Shown here: positions 56,861 to 64,000 of the stretch, piece by piece
How positions within the stretch are numbered: the stretch's first letter is position 1
How the letters are laid out: each line of letters starts with the position of its first letter
Source of the DNA: Diphasiastrum complanatum
Lineage: Eukaryota; Streptophyta; Lycopodiopsida; Lycopodiales; Lycopodiaceae
Length of the DNA: 64,000 nt
Reading direction: 5' to 3'
Assembly: GCA_029204225.1 (NCBI GenBank)
Contig: CM055100.1
Span: 26,736,649 to 26,800,648 of the forward strand
Translations under genes and position numbers: made by a program
Notes under the pieces: generated by a model
Told to the model about the DNA's origin: nothing
The model's database searches: none
What the model saw: the letters and a program-made list of their open reading frames with translations, nothing else

Positions 56861-57780
56861 TGTCGCAACATGAAGGCCATGGATGTATTGAAGACCATAA
56901 TCTTGGTTCTCGTAGTATTAAACCCCAGACCCCACCTAGAGCAAAAAGCATGAAGGCTATCTAATTGTCGTTGGAGGCCCTCTCTAGCAATGGAGACTAG
57001 AGCCGCATCGCCTGCATAAAGTAAGATAGCAATCAAAATATCCCCAAGGCTGCATCCTGTATCCCCACACTGCTCAATGACTTTCTCAAGCTCATCAATA
57101 TATAACCCAAATAAGGTGAGAGAGAGGGAGCAACTCTGCTTCACCCCAATGGTACTCCAAATATGCTCTGATATGCTCGCATCACTCTGAAAGCAGCCAA
57201 GAACCCTCTCACAGAGTGCCACCACTGCAAGAACTATGTTAGTGGAGAAGCCAAGATCATGTAATCTCTAGATCAGAAGGGAACGTGGGACAAAATTGAA
57301 GGCTTTCCTGAAGTCAACAACACAACAGTAGACCCTCATGTCACTTATGTCTGGCTTCCTCGATGATAGCTCGAAGAGTGAAGACATGGTCGGTGGTGGA
57401 ATAGTGAGCTTAGAAACCAGCCTGTAACTTCAAAATTGACCACTAACTCAAGGATAGTGCCATATAGTTTTGCAATAACATGACATGGCCAATCATGATA
57501 GTACAGTAGTTACTTGGATTCACGGGGTCACCATTTTTGTGGATGGGGTGGATGATATTAGTGCACCAGGTGGAAGGAAAACCAAAGACAACCGCACGAT
57601 TTAGCAAAGTGGCTAAGATAGGTGAGAGTAGGTCTGCGGCATGGATCGGCAATTCAAATTCAAGGTCTTCTATGTCTCTGGTGATGACTTTTGAGAAGGT
57701 ATATTTGGGTGCTCGATCAAAAAGGGGCCCGGGGGTGAGATGAGGCAAGGACTGTGAGGTCGAGATAGAACCCAAGTGGA
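56850..57780 (-). mobile_element. LINE reverse transcriptase fragment
   Basis: On the minus strand, 57775-57443 encodes LATLLNRAVVFGFPSTWCTN, IHPIHKNGDPVNPSNY and 57225-56839 encodes FGLYIDELEKVIEQCGD, ILLYAGDAALVS and GLGFNTTRTKIMVFN. This is the order of non-LTR RT. The catalytic YADD reads YAGD, and a stretch between the two pieces is frame-shifted, so it is inactive. Endonuclease and C-terminal parts are absent. Confidence 0.8.
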
Positions 57781-57899
57781 AGGATAGAAGGAATGATCGG
57801 GAAGGGTATTGGGGACGATTTTTACGATATCAATGGAATGAAGGATGGCAACCCCATGAGATAATCACTATGCAGATGACATGTATAACTACTTGACTC

Positions 57900-59690
57900 A
57901 GGCCAACAAGCTAGGCCATTATAAATGGCTAACTCATGGGCTTCACCAAGCTATAATAGATATTCATCGTGTAACCAGTGATAGATCCCAAAGTGTCAAC
58001 TGATGTCCTGGTAATCCACAACTCATCACCATCAATAGCCCATATACGATTTTTCATGTTTATCTTTACTACGTGGTTGACAAAGATGTCAGCCATTTGA
58101 TCATCATTATTGCAATCCTGGAGTTGTATTCGCCATTGTGGACTTTCTCTCATTTAAAGCATTGATCCATCTCAATGTCTTTTGTCCTTGCTAAGTGATC
58201 TGCACATCATCAAATAGGTGCCTCAACCAAATAGCCTCACTAGAAGCCCTTGTAGTTGCCTTGTGCTCAGCCTCAATTGACGACAAAAGCAACAATACGG
58301 GTTTTTGCTGCACCCAAGAAATAGCACCAAAACCTAGGCTAAAAGAATACACTATGGTAGATGTGTGATCATTATTGTCCCCGGTCCAATCCAACTCTGT
58401 ATGACCCTCCGGCTGAAGGTCACAATCACCAATGTACCAAATCCCATAACTCATTGTTCCTCTCACATACCTCAGATCCTTTTGGTAGCTTTAAGATGAG
58501 CCTCAGTAGGCTTAATCATGAACTAACTAGCAATCCCAACCACATAAGCGATGTCTAGCCTAGTAATGGCAAGATAGATTAGGCTGCCCACCAACTAGTG
58601 ATAGAGTGTCACACCTGCAAAGTGAGTACCATCATCCTTGGATGGCTTGTTGCTCGTGTCCATGGGAGTAGTGACTAGATTGCACGTTCTCTTCTATGCT
58701 TCTATTCCAAGGCAATAGTGGAGCAAACCTAGATCATCCATACCATATTCATTTGAAAGGTTTTTCTTTATCTTAGCAATAAAAGACTTTTGCTAGCTAT
58801 GATGATTGAGTCATCATCATAACAAGTCCTCCTCATCCACTTGCAACTCCCTCAAGATAGTAACATTGCTACTTCTTTCTTTTCTTTTGATCACTTTGCT
58901 TCTTATGCCACTCAAAAGCGACATGTCTGTACTTACAGTAGTAGCTACAATTGCCCTTCTGCTTTGGAGGATGAAGAATTGCTACTTGGCCCATCTGAAA
59001 GCTATATTTATAACCTCGTCCTTTGCTATTTGTTGTGAATACTCTAATTTGCCCTTGCCTTTCTTTTGGCCTTGGTAAAATGCTTCCACTTGAAAGCTAA
59101 GGCATGCTCAATAAAATATTTCCTATCAGAAAGATTCTTCCTCCTCATTTCCTCCTAAAGAAGAAGACCACATAACTCCCCAAATGAAGAGTCTCTTCCT
59201 AGTTGAGAGTGACATCTTGCGTGATTCACTCAAGAGACTTTCACTAAGACTAGTCATACTTAAACCTTAAAGCAAACAGACGTAAACATTGAAATTGCTC
59301 TAGAATGAGATGCCATTTCCACAATACCCAAGAACTGTTAATTTATATCTTGACACATTATGTGGCACTAATAGTCATTGCACAAGATCCACTCTACGCC
59401 TACCTCTGAAACCCAAGGAGAAAATGTGCCCTCTTACAAGGTAAGCTGCTCCAACAAGCTTCTAGGACACCTAGTCATAATTTGACAATATTTGAATGGC
59501 TCCCTTCTCTATGCCAACTACTCTCCAATGGTGTTGACACCTTGATCAAAACCCCACAAATAAAGTGCACCCTCCTCCAATTTGAGCTATTTAGTGAAGA
59601 TCCAAATCTTCACTAGAATTTGACCTAAACATTTTCTCCCTTTCACAGGCTCCCAAGTACTACAACCTGCTCTGATACCATGACAAATTT
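57900..59690 (-). mobile_element. Internally deleted Ty1/copia element, minus strand
   Basis: The minus strand has a primer-binding site (TGGTATCAGAGCAGG, about 59667-59681), a very degraded gag with a knuckle-like CSYYCKYRHVAFEWHKK (near 58910-58960), and then directly the RT C-terminus (LVGSLIYLAITRLDIAYVVG near 58560) and RNase H (ELDWTGDNNDHTST, SSIEAEHKATTRASSEAIWL; 58466-58191), ending with NNDDQMADIF (near 58100). Protease, integrase and most of RT have been lost. Stops are frequent. Confidence 0.75.
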
Positions 59691-59821
59691 CAAAGCTAGA
59701 TATGTGATAGCTTAATCACTATAGAAGACTCAGCCATGAATGCAAGAGAAACTAGCTATGAAAGCATGGAAATGCCTCATAAGCTCCTCACTCCAAGATC
59801 CTTACAAGTGACTTGTAGAGA

Positions 59822-60860
59822 GAATAGAATAGAATATATTAATATCTATAGAGTGCCCTTGGGCACATAAGACAAAGCAAAAGTACATCAGAAAGGAGCA
59901 GTGTCCATGTCGGACTTATTGCTGCTATCAGCTAAAACTAAAACAGAGATAAACTGGAAATAAAAACCAAAGCTTAACCTCCAGCTATGGTGAGGGTACA
60001 AAAGCAATAGCTTAACCACCAGCTACGTGGAGGAATAAAACTCACTAACTGAGAGAGAAAAACTGTGTGATCTGGTGTGAGGCACATGGTGGCCTCAAAT
60101 GACGAACTCTGGATGGTCGAGGAAGACGGTGGAGCTTCGATCGATGAGCTGGAATATCAATCTCACTATCTAAAGTATCTGAAAGAAAAGTGTAATATGT
60201 GGCTGGCTGCGGTCAACATCCTGATCATCTGACAGAAGTGAAGATCTCAAAGAGAACATCTCTCTCAAAAGTAAACCAACACATCTCACATCTGGATAGG
60301 CAAAGAAGGAACCAAGCGAGAGTGGAGTGTCCCGATATAGACAGTGGTATCTGCCTCTGATCTCATAGTAACTGGACATATGAAAATAAAGTGAAACTCA
60401 TCCTCAACCTCATGTAGAGTACAGCACTGACAGATCCGTAATGGGCATGGCGTGTCTGTGTATCTGCTGGTCTCGATAGCTAGCTGATGAGAAGAGACCC
60501 GAAGCTGACCAATGCGGTAGCGCAGGCCAAAAGACAGCGTCTGAGAGAGATAACTCGGTCTAATGGGTAGCCCTGAAGCATCCAGGTGAAGAAAGTGAAT
60601 GCGGTAGAACTGAAGCTTAACCCGTGAGGGATCCAGGTGGGACCAAACAATATGTATGTATGCTCTATAGATCTGTCGACGAATGAATGCATGAGTCCCA
60701 TTTGGGAGGTCAGACATAGATAATCCCCAGCTATGTAAAAAGTCCGAAGCATACTGAAACTAGAGAGAGAGAGAAAGAAAGAAAGCTTTATTAATGTCTT
60801 TTCCATGCCAAAAGGTGTTAGAATAATAAATGTAAATGATGTAGAAGCCATAGGTTACTA
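59822..60860 (-). mobile_element. LINE 3' end fragment
   Basis: On the minus strand, frames at 60851-60480 and 60717-60286 encode a LINE C-terminal domain: FGLRYRIGQLRVSSHQLAIE, then CPLRICQCCTLHEVEDEFHF and ICPV, a Cys-rich C-terminal motif. The 3' tail seems to end near 59822-59845 with an AT-rich, TATTC-repeated sequence. A GA/GAAA microsatellite (60757-60785) and the LTR at 60816 interrupt its upstream side. This is a different copy from the RT at 56850-57780, because the order on the chromosome is wrong for one element. Confidence 0.7.
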
Positions 60861-61258
60861 TGACCGAAAAGGTCGAGATCTGTGTAACCATGTTCATTTA
60901 TATTTTAGGCCCAAGTTAGTATGAAACTAACTTGTAGAGACTCGTGGGTCCACTAGGGGCCCATACATGTGAATTAAGTACCTAACTTGTTATTTGGGGT
61001 ACTTGATTATTTTATGTAACTTATGGTAGCTAGATAGCCATTAGTCAAGTTATTGGACAGCCAACAGTCATGAAGGTAGATAGCCATCTTGGACTACTTA
61101 TATGTAGCCATTCATTTGTATGAGATACACTTTTGTTAAGCAATCTACTGTTCATATTGGCTGTCCACAAGTTTCTACAAGAGGGTCATCTCACCATCTC
61201 TCTCTTCTCTTTGAGAATACTTTGTGTTAATGAATAGTCTTGATTCTGGATTCCTACA
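60816..61258 (+). mobile_element. 5' LTR of a Ty1/copia element
   Basis: The segment starts TGTTAGAATA and ends ATTCCTACA, followed directly by TGGTATCAGAGCC (61259-61271), an exact initiator-tRNA-Met primer-binding site. It is 443 bases long. The partner LTR would be outside the window. Confidence 0.75.
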
Positions 61259-64000
61259 TGGTATCAGAGCCATTTTTCAGAATTGATTGCTTGCTGGAGG
61301 GCACCCAATAGGAAGCCACATTTCTCCTCTTTTGGTTCATAAAAATCAGAATTTTTCTGATTTTTGTGGAGAGAGAACTGTTTGGCTCCTTGTTTTTTGT
61401 GCAGGAAATTGCAGGGAAAAGCTTGAAACCTCCACTCATTTGGGAGCCAACAGTAGGGCGCCCATGCTCAACTAGTTTTCATGTGATTGAAATCAGATTA
61501 CATGCTTCAAATTTCAGATTTTCTTCTTGGAGGAGGGCGCCCATCTACCTTGAAGACAAATGTGTTTTTGACACATTTTTAGTGGCTGAAATTTTTCTGT
61601 TTTTGAGCCTGGAAGAAGGTCCTACCATCAGCTCCATTAGCACATTGAGTGCACACCATTTTACCACAAAAGTTCTAGTTGTGGTTTTGGCTTCATTGGA
61701 AGCCTGCATATTAGTTAGTATTCTGTTATTTCAGCATAATACAGCCACCTATATCTTCTTGTGAATGAGCTATTGCATGTGCTGTATTGCAATCTATAGT
61801 GCTCATTAATTCAGCTTTGATCTTGCTGATTTTTTAGTAGATTTTGGCCTGGAATCTGTTTTTCCCATCTACTATTAGCTGAATTTTCAGAAATGGCTAA
61901 AGAATTTGAATCTATAGGTTCTTTGTTCAATGAAGATAGGTTGGTATGGAACTAATTTCTCCTTGTGGTGCTACATGATCAAAAACCTCCTTATTGCTAA
62001 AGGTTTGTTTAAAGTTGTAAGTGGTGCTGAAGAGAGGCCACCTAGTTTGGCACCTACTACACCGTCAAGAGCTACTTCTTCAACATATGTGGAGGTGTCT
62101 TCCGAAGAACAAAAGAAGTGGGATCGACGTGACGCACAAGCACATTCGGTAATAGCGCTATCCGTGAAGAGATCAATCCTACCTCACATTCGATCATGCA
62201 AGACTTCCAAGAGTGCTTGGGAAGTACTTGCCAAGATGTTCCAAGTGAAGAATACGGCGAAAGTGCTTTTTCTACGTAATCAACTCTCAACATTGAAGAT
62301 GCAAGAGGGTGATACGCTTTCATATCACTTAATGAAGATCCTTGTTAATGAAGATCAAGGATCTTCGTGAAGAGCTTCTTAGCATTGACGAAATTGTCGA
62401 GAACTCTCAATTTGTTTCAATTACTCTTTATTCACTTCCTCATTCCTATCTTCCATTTGTGTCTACTTTAAGCATATCTGTTAGGGGACAGCAAATCTCC
62501 TTTGAAGAGCTTGTTGGTTACTTCTCCAAGAAGAGCAAACAAGGATTAATTTTGGTGAACAACAAGATCAAGCCTTCTTCACCAAAGGCAAAGGCAAGGG
62601 CAAGTGGAAAGGTAAGCCTTCTTCTTCCAAGGATCAAAAATCCAAGGAAGGCCAAGATCAAGGATCCAAAAAGAAGGGTAAGTGCCATTATTGTAAAAGT
62701 TTGGGCACCACATAAAGGAATGTAGGAAGAAGCTTACTAAGGATAAAGAGAAAGGTATTGATACAAATACAGCCATGATTTCATTAGAACGTCAAAAGCA
62801 GGATGATTCTTTTAATGGTGATTTTGGCTTTTGTCACTAACAATCTCATTTCTAATCAAAATGAGATTTCTACCACTTCTCGACTTGCTGGTTTTTCAGC
62901 AGAAAACAGCACTGCTTCAGCTTTGCAGGTTGTTTTTTCTTCCATTGATTGTGTCATGCCCATGACTGGTCTCGGGTAGTGTGTCCACCCTAGGGACTGG
63001 TAGACCAACAACTCATAAGTTAATTGTGACTATAAGGGAATTGGGGCCCTTATGTGTACATAGTCATAATTAATGGTTGTAGGCCTAAACACATGGTGGT
63101 GGAGTTGGTATGGGTCTATCAGTGAGTCATTAGGGAACTGGATGATGTGGCCCAGATAGGCTGCAGAGGTGTCCAGTGAGATATCACAGTGCACTACTAG
63201 TGGTGCATGGGCCTTGGAGGGTATAAGTATACCTGCTGGGCTCTCACTAGTGTATGCTTGATTTGTGATGAGTAGCTACATGCTGTTGGTGTGACCCCTC
63301 TTTCCATGACTCTGATTGATCCATAGCTTGGGGGCTAGATCCGTACGATCTAGGTTTGTTTGGGTTGGTTTAACCTCCACCGGTTCCCATGTGCTATTGA
63401 TTTGTATGGTATGCTTAGACTAGAATCCTGTTGTGAGGACTTTGTAGATTGGGTGATTGATAGCGGAGCCACACGCCATATGACTCACCATAGAGACGTC
63501 TTCACAAAGCTTATGAAAATCAAAGATGGAAGCAAGGTTCAAGGTGTTGACAACACCTCCTATCCAATTGAAGGCATTGGATCTATACCCCTCATTCTTC
63601 CCAATGGAGAAGAAAAGTACATTCGAAATGTACTTTATGTGCCTAAGATTAAGAAAAATCTCATTTCGGTCTCTACAATCATGAATCAAGGATTGATTGT
63701 AGAATTTAAAGAAGACAAATGTCTTATAAAAGACCCAAAGAGATCACTTTTAATTGTTGCTTCAGGAACATTGCGAGGAGGTTTGTTTTTGTTGGATATT
63801 TATGAACCTAAAGCTTTGACATCCTTTGGTCTTGTTGCTACTAATTCACAAGCATTAGAGTTGGCTAAACTATGGCATGCGAGGTACGGGCACCTCAATT
63901 TTGGAAGTTTGAATATGTTGAAAAAATTCAACATGGTGGAAGGCATTCCAAATATGGAGCATCCCAAAGGACATGTATGCGAAGGATGCATACTTGGTAA
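61259..64000 (+). mobile_element. 5' half of a Ty1/copia element (runs off the window)
   Basis: After the primer site, gag begins at about 61893 (MAKEFESIGSLFNED) and continues after a frameshift (61930-62370: NFSLWCYMIKNLLIAKGLF, LSTLKMQEGD) and in a third frame (62342-62725), with a zinc knuckle near 62676-62720 (CHYCKSLG..). A 450-base insert (about 62955-63415) interrupts it. Protease (VIDSGATRHM, 63453-63482) and the pre-integrase zinc domain (LWHARYGHLNFGSLNML, CEGCILG) follow in one open frame of about 190 codons to the edge. It is the best preserved copia in the window. Confidence 0.85.
62955..63415 (+). mobile_element. Insertion in the copia gag-protease junction, probable solo LTR
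   Basis: The copia sequence stops matching near 62955 and resumes near 63423. The inserted stretch starts near TGTCATGCCCATGACTGG, contains a TATA-like GGTATAAGTATA (about 63219-63230) and has no coding capacity. ATTGATTG just before it and ATTGATTTG near its end (63396-63404) may be a target duplication with one base added. The size, TG start and TATA suggest a solo LTR, but the 3' end is not resolved. Confidence 0.45.

Noticed and set aside
56850-60860. One single LINE with its C-terminus at 60 kb and RT at 57 kb
   Set aside because: On the minus strand RT should lie at higher coordinates than the C-terminal domain; here the order is reversed, so they are two separate LINE fragments.

Overview
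The window reads as nuclear DNA of a large-genome seed plant. Small phase-compatible exons with GT/AG splice sites sit in introns of up to several kilobases (one running past the window end), and most of the remaining sequence is nested, stop-riddled retrotransposon and hAT debris. The extreme intron size and the decayed, ancient-looking repeats suggest a gymnosperm, but this is inference; no species-specific marker is visible.

Layout. 1-507 (minus) is the start of an unrecognised membrane-protein gene that leaves the window on the left, with a TATA box at 665-674. 1911-8160 is decayed retrotransposon sequence: a probable LTR (1911-3216), a minus-strand copia element (about 4600-6800) fused to an unrelated acidic reading frame (3932-4590), and a plus-strand copia RT/RNase H tail (7008-8060). 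9030-10371 is the 3' part of a spliced hAT transposase gene. 10922-25919 is a complete eight-exon host gene for a PrmA-type (ribosomal protein L11) methyltransferase. Its intron 1 holds a second hAT copy in the opposite orientation, itself split by a MITE, plus GGAAC-rich arrays. Its intron 2 holds an old copia-like LTR element with both LTRs. 26-41 kb is intergenic, with copia relics, a CCTTAGACTAAAGG-type minisatellite and two 3' ends of an LTR element carrying an unrecognised but conserved reading frame (32123-34072 and 36148-37350).

40967-48995 (minus) contains the last five exons of TYW1, the radical-SAM enzyme of wybutosine synthesis. The rest of that gene would lie beyond the right edge, across an intron of at least 15 kb. 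That intron contains a full-length Ty3/gypsy chromovirus (50645-56653, 358-bp LTRs, GGTAC target duplication) inserted in an older gypsy integrase, LINE fragments, a collapsed minus-strand copia and, at 60816-64000, the 5' half of a better preserved copia element.

The two well-supported host genes converge: PrmA runs on the plus strand and TYW1 on the minus strand. They act in different translation-related modification pathways (organelle ribosomal protein methylation and tRNA-Phe position-37 hypermodification), and nothing suggests coregulation. All other coding sequence is mobile-element derived and almost all of it is broken.
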